Origin: a bacterium
Lineage (GTDB): Bacteria > Verrucomicrobiota > Verrucomicrobiia > Limisphaerales > UBA11358
DNA length: 64,000 nt
Assembly: GCA_021780905.1 (NCBI GenBank)
Contig: JAJXXW010000086.1
Location: 16,700-80,699, forward strand
Reading direction: 5' to 3'
Shown here: piece after piece, positions 17,511 to 27,828 of the stretch
How positions within the stretch are numbered: the stretch's first letter is position 1
How the letters are laid out: every line of letters begins with the position of its first letter
Notes under the pieces: model-generated
Seen by the model: only the letters and a program-made list of their open reading frames with translations
What the model was told of the DNA's origin: nothing
Databases searched by the model: none
Position numbers and translations under genes: made by a program

Positions 17511-17858
17511 ATGAAAAAGTCTTTTTTGATTGCACTTCTCGCGCTGGCCGCCGGCGGCGGCCTGTTGACCAGCGGTTGCGTCGTCCGCGAACGCACCGTT
17601 TATCGTCCCGTGCCGGCCACCGTCGGCACGGAAATCATCGTCACCGAAGCGCCGCCGGCACCGCTGGTGGAAACCATCACCGTCGCGCCGGGGCCCGGCT
17701 ATGTCTGGATTGGCGGCTGTTGGGTCTGGCGCAACCACTGGGTCTGGGCGCGCGGCCACTGGGCGTATCCGCCGCGGCCGGGCGCGGTCTGGGTGGCGCA
17801 CCGTTACGAATACCGCAACGGCGTCGGCGTCTTTATTCGTGGCGGCTGGCGATACTGA
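17511..17858 (+). CDS. Small YXW..GHW-repeat lipoprotein
   Basis: The 115-aa protein begins MKKSFLIALLALAAGGG and has the lipobox LTSGC. The mature part is rich in Trp and Tyr, with VWIGGCWVWRNHWVWARGHW followed by further tryptophans and a C-terminal GGWRY. This is the YXWXXGHW repeat type seen in small secreted proteins of Planctomycetes and Verrucomicrobia. Role unknown; a surface or periplasmic location is expected. An ATG three codons upstream (17502) is also possible. It is followed 112 bp later by the OPT transporter gene on the same strand. Confidence 0.75.
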   Translation: MKKSFLIALLALAAGGGLLTSGCVVRERTVYRPVPATVGTEIIVTEAPPAPLVETITVAPGPGYVWIGGCWVWRNHWVWARGHWAYPPRPGAVWVAHRYEYRNGVGVFIRGGWRY

Positions 17859-17970
17859 ACCGGCCTGGATTTTCAACGCCCGTTTCCGTGAGGAGCCGGG
17901 CGCCTTTTCGTTTCCGCCGCAAAGAAAAATTAACTCGCCTCCTCGGCGCCGATTTCCGACATTGCCGCGC

Positions 17971-20034
17971 ATGAACGAGAGGTCAACCAGCCCTGAATCG
18001 TCCGCGAACAGGTCGGACGCCGAATACGAGTTGCCGCTCGCCGGCTTTACCGGCACGCCGGAGGAAAAAGACCGGCAGTGGTTCGAGCAATGCTATCGCG
18101 GCGATTCCCAGCGCCAGCTCACCGTGCGCGCCGTCGTGATGGGCGGCATTCTGGGCATGTTCACCGCCGTTTCCAATCTTTACACCACGCTGAAAATCGG
18201 CTGGGGCTTCGGTGTGTCCATCACGGCCTGCGTCATCTCCTTCGTCGTGTGGAACGCCATCTGCAAGATTTTTCGCGGGCGTGTCACGCGGATGAGCGTG
18301 CTGGAAAACAACTGTATGCAGTCCACCGCCACCGCCGCCGGCTCCTCGACCGGCGCGACGCTGGCGACCGCGCTCGGCGCGCTGCTGCTCATCACCGGCG
18401 TGCATCAGCCGTGGCCGATCGCGGCGGCGTTCGTGCTCTTCACCGCCGCGCTGGGCGTGTTCCTCGCCATTCCGATGAAGCGGCAGATGATCAACCATGA
18501 GCAACTGCGCTTTCCCTCTGGCATCGCCACGGCGGAGACGCTGCGCAGCCTTTACTCGAAGAGCGGCGAATCGTTGAAGCAGGCCTACTCGCTGCTGATC
18601 GCGCTGGGCGCGGGCGCGGTCATCGGCGTATTGCACAATTACAGCGGCCTGGCGGACCAGTTGAAGGACAAGGCGCACTTTATACCGAAACTGGCGGCGC
18701 TGCTGGGAAAGGTCAGCCCCCATTTCTGCAACCTGCTGGAAAAAGGTTTCCGGCACGGTTCCCTCTGGCTCCAGAAAGCCGCGGACAAAGTCAACCTGCC
18801 CGATCTGCTCGATTTCACCGGCCCGCTCAATCCGCTGGCCCGCGGCCAGATGACCGGTCTGGGATTCGAGCCGAGTGTCCTGCTCGTCGGCGCGGGCATG
18901 ATCACCGGGCTGCGCGTCTCGCTCTCGATGTTTGCCGGCTCGGTGCTGTTGTATTACGTCATCGCCCCGGCGCTCGTGGCGCACGACGCGGCGAACGCGG
19001 CGGTGGCGGACTTCATGCCGTCGTTTCACTACGCGGACAACGGCGACTTCAATCCCGTGCGCTGGGCGCTGTGGGGCGGCACGGCGGTGATGGTTTTTTC
19101 CAGCCTCACGCAGGTCGCGCTGAACTGGCGCAGCGTCGTGCAGGCGTTCTTCATTTTCAAAAAGGAGGAACGCAACGCCCTTCACGATGCTGCCGCCGCC
19201 GTCGAAGTGCCCAATTCATGGCTCTTCATCGGCCTCATTCCGATCACCCTCGGCATCCTCGTCGTGCAGTATTTCGCGTTCCACATCGCCGTGTGGCTGG
19301 GGCTGCTCTCGGTGGCGTTTTCATTTGTCGTCTCGCTCGTGTGCTGCCGCGCGACGGGCGAGACAGACACCGCGCCGATCGGCGCGATGGGCAAAGTCAC
19401 GCAGCTGCTTTACGCGGTGCTGCCGGGCGCAAAAGGCATTGCCGCCATCAATTTAATGGCCGCCGGCACCACCGCCGCCGCCGCCGGGGCGGCGGCCGAC
19501 TTGCTGACCGACCTGAAAAGCGGCTATCTGCTCGGCGCGAATCCGCGACGCCAGTTTCTCGCGCAATTTTACGGCGTGTTTTTCGGCGTCGTCGCCGTCG
19601 TGCCCGCGTGGTATCTGATGGTGCCGGACAAAAAAGCGCTTGAAGCCTTCAACCCGCCGGCGACAAACATGTGGCGCGCCGTCGCGGATCTGCTCACACA
19701 AGGCGTCAACCACCTGCCGCACACCGCGCTGCTCGCCATCGTCATCGGCGCACTGGTGGGCATGGTGCTGCCCGCACTGGAATTTCTCTGGCCGGAGTCC
19801 AAGCCGTTCCTGCCGTCTGCGATGGGGCTGGGCCTGGCGTGGGTGGTGCCGTTCCAAAACGCCTTGTCGTTTCTGATCGGCGGGGTGATTGTGACCGTCT
19901 GGCAGAAATGGAACCGGAAGAACTCGGACACGTTTGCCATCCCCATCGCGTCCGGCCTCGTCGCCGGCGAATCGCTGGTGGCGGCGTTCATCGCCATCGC
20001 CTGCACGCTGGTCGGGTTTCTGACGGGGAGGTGA
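17971..20034 (+). CDS. OPT-superfamily oligopeptide/metal-chelate transporter
   Basis: From ATG 17971 the protein has 687 residues and 14-16 predicted membrane helices. The first conserved block RAVVMGGILGMFTAVSNLYT, the CMQSTATAAGSSTGATLAT motif, the ATAETLRSLYS segment and late GLGLAWVVPFQNALSF are typical of bacterial OPT proteins. Members move oligopeptides or metal chelates using the proton gradient. The N-terminal 40 residues are polar and cytosolic. The frame stays open upstream to 17701 but overlaps the lipoprotein gene. No peptidase or siderophore gene is adjacent, so the substrate is open. Confidence 0.9.
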   Translation: MNERSTSPESSANRSDAEYELPLAGFTGTPEEKDRQWFEQCYRGDSQRQLTVRAVVMGGILGMFTAVSNLYTTLKIGWGFGVSITACVISFVVWNAICKIFRGRVTRMSVLENNCMQSTATAAGSSTGATLATALGALLLITGVHQPWPIAAAFVLFTAALGVFLAIPMKRQMINHEQLRFPSGIATAETLRSLYSKSGESLKQAYSLLIALGAGAVIGVLHNYSGLADQLKDKAHFIPKLAALLGKVSPHFCNLLEKGFRHGSLWLQKAADKVNLPDLLDFTGPLNPLARGQMTGLGFEPSVLLVGAGMITGLRVSLSMFAGSVLLYYVIAPALVAHDAANAAVADFMPSFHYADNGDFNPVRWALWGGTAVMVFSSLTQVALNWRSVVQAFFIFKKEERNALHDAAAAVEVPNSWLFIGLIPITLGILVVQYFAFHIAVWLGLLSVAFSFVVSLVCCRATGETDTAPIGAMGKVTQLLYAVLPGAKGIAAINLMAAGTTAAAAGAAADLLTDLKSGYLLGANPRRQFLAQFYGVFFGVVAVVPAWYLMVPDKKALEAFNPPATNMWRAVADLLTQGVNHLPHTALLAIVIGALVGMVLPALEFLWPESKPFLPSAMGLGLAWVVPFQNALSFLIGGVIVTVWQKWNRKNSDTFAIPIASGLVAGESLVAAFIAIACTLVGFLTGR

Positions 20035-20159
20035 AAGTATTTGGGTCGGCGCCACATTCATCAGAATCGCTGCGCCATCACCATTACTTCACGATTGTGA
20101 CCAATGGCAGCAGGTGGGAGAAGCCGTCCCCCGCAAATTGACCGAAGCGCCGGATCGTC

Positions 20160-20340
20160 CGGCCGCCGGTGATTTTGGAATCGCCGGCTGTAGCTCTCGG
20201 CGGCGGCTTTGGTGAACACCTCGTTGGACGAAGCGACATTGGTGGCGATCGGCGTCCGGTTCTGGAGATCCGTCGAGGCAAAAATCACATGAATCTGGCC
20301 GGCGCTGCTGGCCTATGTGCCGTTGCCGAAGCGAACCATG
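20160..20340 (-). pseudogene. Decayed C-terminal fragment of a secreted protein
   Basis: Read on the minus strand, 20288 down to about 20160 encodes STDLQNRTPIATNVASSN followed by VFTKAAAESYSRRF. This resembles the C-terminal segment of large secreted Verrucomicrobial proteins, where the usual form is close to STDLxxWTPIATN...FxDP.A...RRFYR. The conserved Trp is replaced by Arg, the DP turn is lost, and no upstream domain is present, so this is a remnant. A further weakly similar piece extends to about 20340. The rest of 20035-20453, between the OPT and DUF3047 genes, contains no gene that I can support. Confidence 0.4.
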
Positions 20341-20453
20341 TTGTGCTGGGCTGGCTGGCGGGTGGTGGATGAAGTTGCGCCCCCGCCGGCGGAATCATTA
20401 TTTGCCGGTTGACGCTTTGGGTTTGCGTCTGGGACAGGTAATTTTGACTCGTC

Positions 20454-21101
20454 ATGAATCTGATTTTTCCGACGATTTTTGTCGCGGCGCTGACCCTCTG
20501 CCGGTCGGTTGCGGCGGAGAACATCCTTTTCACTGCCGACTTTTCACACGGCATTACCGGCGGCTGGGAGAATGTGGCGTTTTTCAAAAAGCAGACGGAT
20601 TATTCGGCGGCGCGCGAGGGGACCAACCGTTTTTTGCACGCGACGGCGGTGAATTCCTGCTCCGGACTGACTACGAAGCTGGATCTGGCACCGCCGGCGA
20701 CGCTGAAGCTGCGCTGGCGGTGGCGAATCGCCGGCGTGAACCCGAATGGCTCAGAGCGCGATTTGAAAAAATTTGACCACGCGGCGCGGGTGTTCGTGGC
20801 GTTTGACACGTTCATCGGGCCGCCGCGCACTCTGAATTACCTGTGGGGCAACGTCGAGCCGGCGGGCGCGGTGCTGGGACATCCCAAGTCCGGGCGCGCG
20901 CAGATATTGGTAGTGGAATCCGGCAACGCCAGGGCGGGTCAATGGATTTCGGAGGAGCGCGACGTGACGGCGGATTGGAAACGGGCGTTTCCCGACCGGC
21001 CAATGCCGAAGATTGCCGGGCTGGGGGTGATGACCGACAGCGACAGTTTGGGCGGGACGCTGACGGGGGATTACACGGACCTCGAATTGATTGCGGAATA
21101 A
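20454..21101 (+). CDS. DUF3047-family secreted protein
   Basis: The 215-aa protein has a signal peptide (PTIFVAALTLCRSVAAE). The mature part fits the DUF3047 pattern: LKLRWRWRIAGV, FDHAARVFVAFDT, LNYLWGN, QWISEERDVTADWKRAF and GLGVMTDSDSLGG near the C terminus. The family looks like a beta-sandwich and has no known enzymatic role. It is probably periplasmic. The gene is monocistronic, preceded by about 420 bp without genes and followed by a bidirectional terminator shared with the HU gene. Confidence 0.8.
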   Translation: MNLIFPTIFVAALTLCRSVAAENILFTADFSHGITGGWENVAFFKKQTDYSAAREGTNRFLHATAVNSCSGLTTKLDLAPPATLKLRWRWRIAGVNPNGSERDLKKFDHAARVFVAFDTFIGPPRTLNYLWGNVEPAGAVLGHPKSGRAQILVVESGNARAGQWISEERDVTADWKRAFPDRPMPKIAGLGVMTDSDSLGGTLTGDYTDLELIAE

Positions 21102-21103
21102 AA

Positions 21104-21132
21104 AAAGCGCCCCGTTGCCGGAGCGCTCTTTT
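21104..21132. terminator. Bidirectional terminator between DUF3047 and HU genes
   Basis: The stem AGCGC (21106-21110) pairs with GCGCT (21123-21127), and internal GG/CC pairs probably extend it. It has an A run on the left and CTTTT on the right, so it can serve both convergent genes. Confidence 0.7.
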
Positions 21133-21150
21133 GACAGTAATTGAAATTGC

Positions 21151-21438
21151 TTACTTGGTGCCGAGGATGGCGTCCTTGGCGGCCTTGGCGACGCGGAACT
21201 TCACGACGCGCTTGGCCTTGATCTGGATGGCTTCGCCAGTCTTGGGGTTGCGGCCCATGCGGGCGGCGCGGTTTTTCAAGACGAGCTTGCCGATGCCGGG
21301 GAGGGTGAAAGTGTCCTTCGCGTGCTTGTAGGCGAGTTCCGCGATGTAGTCGAGAATCTCGACCGCCTGCTTTTTGGAGAGACCGTTTTTCTCGGCGACG
21401 AGCGAGGCGATTTGGGCTTTGGAGAGTGCTTTTGCCAT
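21151..21438 (-). CDS. HU-family DNA-binding protein
   Basis: The 95-aa protein begins MAKALSKAQIASLVAEKNGLS and shows the HU/IHF fold: two helices, then TFTLPGIGKLVLKNRAARMGRNPKTGEAIQI, the beta arms with the conserved RxGRNPxTG motif that intercalates DNA, and a C-terminal helix. Length is normal for HU. HU bends DNA and compacts the nucleoid. The start is ATG 21438; the frame upstream to 21636 is A-rich leader sequence without coding character. The leader (21439-21600) is strongly AT-rich compared with its surroundings, consistent with a strong promoter for an abundant protein. Confidence 0.93.
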   Translation of the reverse strand: MAKALSKAQIASLVAEKNGLSKKQAVEILDYIAELAYKHAKDTFTLPGIGKLVLKNRAARMGRNPKTGEAIQIKAKRVVKFRVAKAAKDAILGTK

Positions 21439-21619
21439 AATTATTCTTTTGGTTGTGTTGTTGTTGTTTGTTTTGTTGTCCGAAAAGTCACAAGACTTGC
21501 CACGAATTAAAATCCAAAGCCGCCGGCGTGCAAGCGAAAAAGTTAAAAAAATCAAAGTTTTTTCGAGCATCCCGGCGCGCCGGACTTGACATCGCGCACC
21601 GATTTCCGACCATTTACCC

Positions 21620-22633
<1,014 letters not shown>

Positions 22634-22636
22634 GCC

Positions 22637-23536
22637 ATGAAACGTCCCGCCTCGTCCGCCGTCCTGCTCGGCCTCATCCAGACCGACGTGTCCGCGAATC
22701 CCGCCGCGAACCTCAAGAAAACTGCCGCGCTGATCGGACGCGCCGCCATGTCCGGCGCGCAAATCATCTGCACGCAGGAATTGTTCCGCTCGCAGTATTT
22801 TTGCCAGAGCGAAGACCACGCAAACTTCCAGCTTGCCGAAAAAATTCCCGGGCCGACCACGGACATTTTCCAGAAACTCGCGAAAAAACACAAGGTTGTC
22901 ATCATCGCCTCGCTGTTCGAGAAACGCGCGTCCGGCGTCTACCACAACACCGCCGCGATCATTGACGCCGACGGCTCGCTGCTCGGCATCTACCGCAAGA
23001 TGCACATTCCGGACGATCCGTTGTTCTATGAAAAATTTTATTTCACGCCCGGCGACCTTGGCTTCCAGACCTGGAAGACGCGCTACGGAAAAATCGGCGT
23101 GCTGATCTGCTGGGACCAATGGTATCCCGAAGCGGCACGGCTGACGGCGATGCAGGGCGCGGAAATTCTCTTTTACCCGACCGCCATCGGTTGGCATCCC
23201 GGCGAAAAAAAAGAATATGGCGAACGCCAGCACGGCGCGTGGGAAACCATCCAGCGCGCGCACGCCGTGGCGAATGGCTGCTACGTCGCGTCCGTCAACC
23301 GCGTCGGCCATGAAATTCTTGCCGGCGTGGGCGGCGCCGGCATCGAATTCTGGGGCCGGAGTTTCGTCGCCGGCACGTCCGGCGAAATCCTGGCCAAGGC
23401 GGGTTCCGCCCGGGAGGAAATTCTCATCGTGCCGGTTGACCTTGCCAAAGTGGACGTGACGCGCACCCACTGGCCCTTCCTGCGCGACCGCCGGATTGAT
23501 GCGTATGGAAATTTAACGAAGCGGCTGGTGGATTGA
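22637..23536 (+). CDS. aguB: N-carbamoylputrescine amidase
   Basis: The 299-aa protein is a nitrilase-superfamily C-N hydrolase. The Glu-Lys-Cys triad is visible as CTQELF, YRKMHIPDD and LICWDQWYPEAAR. The stretch DPLFYEKFYFTPGDLGF is characteristic of AguB, which hydrolyses N-carbamoylputrescine to putrescine, CO2 and ammonia in the agmatine pathway. The partner agmatine deiminase (aguA) is not next to it, although the two are often adjacent. Length is typical. The gene is convergent with lpxA; the intervening 190 bp (23537-23727) contain no gene that I can support. Confidence 0.92.
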   Translation: MKRPASSAVLLGLIQTDVSANPAANLKKTAALIGRAAMSGAQIICTQELFRSQYFCQSEDHANFQLAEKIPGPTTDIFQKLAKKHKVVIIASLFEKRASGVYHNTAAIIDADGSLLGIYRKMHIPDDPLFYEKFYFTPGDLGFQTWKTRYGKIGVLICWDQWYPEAARLTAMQGAEILFYPTAIGWHPGEKKEYGERQHGAWETIQRAHAVANGCYVASVNRVGHEILAGVGGAGIEFWGRSFVAGTSGEILAKAGSAREEILIVPVDLAKVDVTRTHWPFLRDRRIDAYGNLTKRLVD

Positions 23537-23727
23537 ACCCAACCGCAGCAAGCCGCCGACAACTGCCGGCAGAATTGCGGTATGCGGAGGCGCGGGGTCA
23601 GGCGTTCCAGCCTGCCGTTTCACCCGACTTTCGAGTCCGTTGCCCGGAACCGGCGACTGGAACGCCCCCCGTCCGGCGGACAAGAATGTCGGCCCGACAT
23701 CCCAACAGTGGCCGCCAGCGAAGCCTT

Positions 23728-24501
23728 CTATTTGCTTTTGCAGTAGCCGCGCTCGCTGGCCCGCAGGAACTGGACGAGATGTTTCACTTCCGGCAGCGCG
23801 GGCAGTTCCGCCTCGACTTTTTCCAGTGCGTTTGTCGTGGAAAGGCCCGCGCGGAAGATGATTTTATAGGCGGCGCGCAAGGCCGTCTGCGCCGCCTCGG
23901 AAACCCCCGCGCGCTCCAGACCGATCTTGTTGATGGTGCGCGTCTCGCCGGGATTGCCGTCCACGATCATGAACGGCGGCACGTCCTGCACGATTTTTGA
24001 GCAGCCGCCGATCATCGAAAATTTTCCGATGCGGCAGAACTGGTGCACGGCGACGTAGCCGGCGAGAATCGCGTGATCCTCCACCACGCAATGCCCGGCC
24101 AGCCCCGCAAAGCCGGACATGATGATGTGGTTGCCGAGGATGCAGTCGTGCGCGACGTGCGCCTGGATGATGAACAGATTGTGCGAACCAATGACGGTCG
24201 CCTCACCGTCGTTCGTCGCGCAATGCACGGTGACGCCTTCGCGAAACACGTTCTGGTCGCCGATTTCCAGCCGCGGTGCGCCGCCCGTGTATTTCAAATC
24301 CTGCGTCTTCATCCCGATGGCGGCGAACGGAAAAATCTCATTGCCGCTGCCGAGCTTGGTATGCCCGTCAATCACGACGTGCGAATGCAACCTGCATTCT
24401 TCGCCGAGCGTGACGTGTTCGCCGATGACGCAATACGGCCCGATCTCGCAGCCGGGGCCGATTTTCGCCCGCGAATGGATGATGGCGGTGGGATGAATCA
24501 T
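23728..24501 (-). CDS. lpxA: UDP-N-acetylglucosamine acyltransferase
   Basis: The 257-aa protein is built of left-handed beta-helix hexapeptide repeats from residue 1 to about 190 (IHPTAIIHSRAKIGPGCEIG, VIGEHVTLG) and ends in a helical domain. The catalytic histidine is in AHVAHDCILGN and the substrate segment in GGCSKIVQDVPPFMIVDGNP, both typical of LpxA. It transfers the 3-hydroxyacyl chain from ACP to UDP-GlcNAc, the first step of lipid A synthesis. Its ATG overlaps the lpxC-fabZ stop by 4 bp (24498-24501), so the two are translationally coupled. Confidence 0.96.
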   Translation of the reverse strand: MIHPTAIIHSRAKIGPGCEIGPYCVIGEHVTLGEECRLHSHVVIDGHTKLGSGNEIFPFAAIGMKTQDLKYTGGAPRLEIGDQNVFREGVTVHCATNDGEATVIGSHNLFIIQAHVAHDCILGNHIIMSGFAGLAGHCVVEDHAILAGYVAVHQFCRIGKFSMIGGCSKIVQDVPPFMIVDGNPGETRTINKIGLERAGVSEAAQTALRAAYKIIFRAGLSTTNALEKVEAELPALPEVKHLVQFLRASERGYCKSK

Positions 24502-25829
24502 GCGTCGCGCAGCATGAAAGTCACTTCGGCTTCGCTGACGATTTCGCCGTCCACTTTGCAGACGGCTTTGGCCTTGCCGATTTTGCCGCGGGCCTTGGTC
24601 AGTTCACATTCGATGACCAGCACGTCGCCGGGCACGACCGGCCGGCGCCATTTCACATTGTCGGCGGCCATGAAGTAGGCGAGTTGATTGGCCGCCTTGA
24701 CGATTTTCAGCAGCAGCACGCCGGACACCTGGGCGATCGCCTCGAGCTGCAAAACCCCCGGCATGATGGGCTGGCCGGGAAAATGCCCCAGAAAATACGG
24801 CTCGTTCATCGTCACGTTTTTGATGCCGACGATTTTCATGCCGTCAATCTTCACGATTTTGTCCACCAGCAAAAACGGCGGGCGGTGCGGCAGGAATTTC
24901 ATCAGCTCCACGATGTCCATCGCGCCCTCGGCGGTGGGCGGCGGCGCGGGCGCGTCCTTGGCCGGCGGCGGCGCAAAGGTCTGCTGCGCGCGGATGGGCT
25001 GGTTGATCTGCCCGACGATTTTTTTCACCAGCTCGGCGTTGGCCGCGTGGCCGGGCCGCACGGCAACGATGTGGCCACGGATGGGTTTGCCGAGCAGCGA
25101 CAGGTCGCCGACGATGTCCAGCATTTTGTGCCGCACAAACTCCTCGCGATACCGCAACGGCTCGGTCGTCAGCACCGCGTCGTCGCGGATGACCACGGCG
25201 TTTTCCAGTGAACCGCCCTTGATCAGCCCGTTCTTGAACAGGAATTCAATCTCCTCGTAAAAACAAAACGTCCGCGCGTGCGCCAGCTCCTTTTCCCATG
25301 TCTTCGGCGTGATCTCGGTGGAATAAAACTGCGTGAACCGGCCCTGCTTGTCCGCGCTCGTGCAGGTGATTTTGAAATTTTCGTCGGGGAACAGCGTCAT
25401 CACGGTCTCGCCGTGGCGGACTTCGATCGGCTCGGTCGGTGTGAAATGCTCCCGCTTCTCGCCCTGCGGCACGATGCCCGCCGCCGTGATGATTTTGCAA
25501 AACTCGCGCGAACTGCCGTCGGCGATCGGCGGCTCGTTGGCGTCCAGTTCCACGATGGCGTTGTCAATCTCGTAACCGGCGAGCGCGGCGAGGACGTGTT
25601 CGACCGTATGGATTTTTACGTTGCCCTTGGCGAGCGTCGTGGAGCGATTGGTCTCGGATACATTTTCCACGCGCGCCTCGATCTCCGGTTTGCCGTCGAG
25701 GTCCACGCGGCGGAACCGCACGCCGCTGTTGGCGGGCGCGGGCAGAATCGTCATATTGACGCGATTGCCGCTGTGCAGGCCGATGCCCGAAAAGCTGGCC
25801 GGGCGGTTGAGAGTCTGCTGGTTGAGCAC
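24498..25829 (-). CDS. lpxC-fabZ: Bifunctional UDP-3-O-acyl-GlcNAc deacetylase / 3-hydroxyacyl-ACP dehydratase
   Basis: The 443-aa protein starts at GTG 25829. Residues 1-280 form LpxC: FSGIGLHSG, HTVEHVLAAL (zinc His), HKMLDIVGDLSLLG (zinc His and Asp) and the catalytic His in RPGHAANAEL. After an Ala/Pro linker (APPPTAEGAMD), residues about 305-443 form FabZ with FLPHRPPFLLVD, GHFPGQPIMPG (catalytic His) and LEAIAQ (catalytic Glu). LpxC commits to lipid A and FabZ dehydrates the same ACP-bound precursor, so fusion fixes the branch between lipid A and fatty acids. Such fusions are known from Bacteroidetes and related lineages. lpxA follows directly. Confidence 0.95.
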   Translation of the reverse strand: MLNQQTLNRPASFSGIGLHSGNRVNMTILPAPANSGVRFRRVDLDGKPEIEARVENVSETNRSTTLAKGNVKIHTVEHVLAALAGYEIDNAIVELDANEPPIADGSSREFCKIITAAGIVPQGEKREHFTPTEPIEVRHGETVMTLFPDENFKITCTSADKQGRFTQFYSTEITPKTWEKELAHARTFCFYEEIEFLFKNGLIKGGSLENAVVIRDDAVLTTEPLRYREEFVRHKMLDIVGDLSLLGKPIRGHIVAVRPGHAANAELVKKIVGQINQPIRAQQTFAPPPAKDAPAPPPTAEGAMDIVELMKFLPHRPPFLLVDKIVKIDGMKIVGIKNVTMNEPYFLGHFPGQPIMPGVLQLEAIAQVSGVLLLKIVKAANQLAYFMAADNVKWRRPVVPGDVLVIECELTKARGKIGKAKAVCKVDGEIVSEAEVTFMLRDA

Positions 25830-25942
25830 ACCAGATTGAACAAAACACCGGGAGGGTTGGCAAGATTGGTTTCAGCCTGGCTGGCAATTATGTTTTCAAA
25901 GATGAAACCCCCGGCTAGTCTGGGGGGAGCCTCAGACCGAAC

Positions 25943-26139
25943 ATGAAAAACATATTTCCCGTTATTTTTTTGTCCTGATGTTGGCCGGCACGGGATTTTC
26001 CGACGATTTGTCGCTTTGGTATCGCCAGCCGGCAACCTCGTGGGAGCGCGAGGCGCTGCCCATCGGCAACGGGCAGATGGGCGCGATGATTTTTGGCGGC
26101 GGGTCACAGGAGCGCATCCAGTTCAACGAGGAAAGCTGA
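25943..26139 (+). pseudogene. Truncated and frameshifted start of a GH95-type alpha-L-fucosidase gene
   Basis: An ATG at 25943 opens a signal peptide ([11 protein letters not shown]) that hits TGA after a T run. One frame over, the sequence continues as [11 protein letters not shown], then [20 protein letters not shown] and QMGAMIFGG...IQFNEES, which is the N terminus of glycoside hydrolase family 95. It ends at TGA 26137-26139, where the family normally continues as NEESLW. So there is one frameshift in a homopolymer and loss of more than 600 downstream residues. It is a clear relic and not a functional gene. Confidence 0.75.
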
Positions 26140-26647
26140 ATTTCGATGCGAAAATTTCCCGATTCACCGCTGGAGAAAATATATTTTCATAGCAATTTCA
26201 GCCCGTCCGTCGGTGAACTCGTTTTCGCGTGAGCGATGAGGAAGGTTTTTGGCGAGTGCGGCAGTCCACTTTACAACAGGCCGCGCGAGCCATAAAACCG
26301 ACCGAATTCGGGGGTGGAGACAAGAGGCGAAACCACGATAAAACGAAGTGAACAAAGGGGGTTTTCAAATCACAGGGTATTGGTCATCGCCTACGAATCG
26401 CGTCAATGCGGCAAACTTGAGCTTCGCGAATGGCTCACCAACCGCAAAGCGGCCTACTCCTCGACCATCGCCAAAACGTGGGATTGCGGTCTGCTGGCCT
26501 GCGCGGCCGCCCGCGACGCCGCCTGTTGGTAATTGGACCGGACGGAAGCTGAAGTTTGTGATCTCCTCGAAGGTATCGAATCTTGCGTTGAAGACCTAAA
26601 GTCCAGATCGCGAGATTCGTATAAGTTCGCAGGGGACTGATATGTTT
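26140..26647. other. Stretch without a supported gene
   Basis: This stretch follows the GH95 relic. Short open frames on both strands (for example 26314-26532 and 26348-26599) overlap each other, lack a ribosome binding site and match no family that I recognise. It is probably further decayed sequence. Confidence 0.5.
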
Positions 26648-26975
26648 TTATTCATTCGACCAATCCTTTTTAATGCCGTCTTCCTCCCACCACTGGCGCA
26701 CCAATGTCACCTGCTGTTCATCGGTAATACCCTTAAATTGTTTCCGGTCCAAACGGGCCGTCTCCATCACGGCACGCGTGGCCAATTTGCAGATTTCCGG
26801 ATTTTTATGATATAGCAGTGACCCCAGTTGCGGCATGACCCGTCGCGGCGCGGGGCCGATGCGCTTGAGGGCGTAATTGGAGTTTCCGTTGTCGGCATTT
26901 TCCCGCGCCAGGATCAGGAGGGGCTTGCCCGGCTCCAAGCAGAAACAACCCAGCGATCCAGAGTTTCAGCCTCAT
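26648..26975 (-). pseudogene. Frameshifted secreted HEAT-repeat-like protein
   Basis: On the minus strand ATG 26975 starts a good signal peptide (MRLKLWIAGLFLLGAG). After about 15 codons the coding frame shifts: the frame that continues from about 26938 reads ALKRIGPAPRRVMPQLGSLL followed by AVMETARLD and KGITDEQQ, a helix-turn-helix pattern like HEAT repeats, and ends EEDGIKKDWSNE. Signal and body are in different frames. Together they would give about 108 residues, far shorter than usual HEAT-repeat proteins, so an internal deletion is also likely. Confidence 0.55.
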
Positions 26976-27006
26976 CGGATGCGTAGCTTATAGATGTTGG
27001 CTTTGT

Positions 27007-27513
27007 TTATTGTGCCAGCTTCGGCAGCAGTCGTTCCGCCAATGTATCGGTGGCGTTTTCCAAGGCCGTCTTGGCGGCCGTCTGTTCCGCGATGTCCACG
27101 CCCACGCTGGTCTGCCGGTCCACGAAGAGGAGTTTCCCGGTCGCCACTTCGCTGACTTTGACCTCAACGCGCGATTTGCAAGAAATCAGGTTTCCCTTCT
27201 GCATACCGTAGGCGCTGAACGCTTCGCCAGAAATTTGCACATCCGGTTTTAGTTTGGAATCACCATCAACCACTTTGAAACCGCTTTGTTGCAGGATCAG
27301 GGTCAACTCGGTGTTTGCCGCCGGATCAATAATGTGCGGGCCATAATGGTGCTCGCTGATATTGACGGACACCACGGGCAGAGTTTTGCCGCCGATCACT
27401 TGCTTGATCTTGGCGATCCGATCCTCGCGTGTCAGAACTTTGGCCACCAGCGTGGAACCTTTTTCTGCCACCACGTTGGAAATCTTTTCCGCCAGCTTGG
27501 CGGAGAGATCCAC
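27007..27513 (-). pseudogene. CsgG-like/lipoprotein-type C-terminal fragment
   Basis: The 168 residues (first possible start GTG 27513) read KPDVQISGEAFSAYGMQKGN followed by SRVEVKVSEVATGKLLFVDR and DTLAERLLPKL, a pattern like CsgG-type or related periplasmic assembly proteins. No signal peptide is present, and the frame is closed upstream by TGA a few codons before the GTG. Directly upstream lies an unrelated propeller fragment. I read it as the 3' part of a gene whose beginning has been lost; expression as a short cytosolic protein cannot be excluded. Confidence 0.45.
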
Positions 27514-27529
27514 AATGGAAGTCCCTGAC

Positions 27530-27828
27530 CCTCAACGAATGATTCGGTCCCTCAAACAAAGCTGGGGCTCCTAAATCTTCCCGGTCTAGCAAAGAAGTCG
27601 GCGGATTTCGTCGAGCGCTTGCTAAAATCCGGGTGGCTTTGCCGTCGTCTAAGATTTCGATAATTGCATCTTTACCGGCAGCGTAAAGCTGACCTTGGAG
27701 CACAAATAAACTGTAATTGTTTCCGTCCGAAACAGGCAATACCTGCCATTGTTGTGTTTGATGATTATACTTTTGAATCTGCCCACCCCCGGAAAAAATT
27801 AACTCGCCGTGCCAGAGTGTGCTACTGC
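27530..27828 (-). pseudogene. Fragment of a kelch/propeller-like secreted protein
   Basis: About 100 codons on the minus strand read LWHGELIFSGGGQIQKYN, WQVLPVSDGNNYSLFVLQG, LYAAGKDAIIEILDDG and ALFEGPNHSLR, two blades of a beta-propeller. No start or signal peptide is in frame and the reading frame runs out into the shadow of the CsgG-like fragment. Both ends are therefore broken. It abuts a plus-strand nuclease fragment at about 27829. Confidence 0.5.

Noticed and set aside
26314..26599. Two overlapping short plus-strand frames
   Set aside because: No ribosome binding site or recognisable domain, and they lie within a region of decayed genes.
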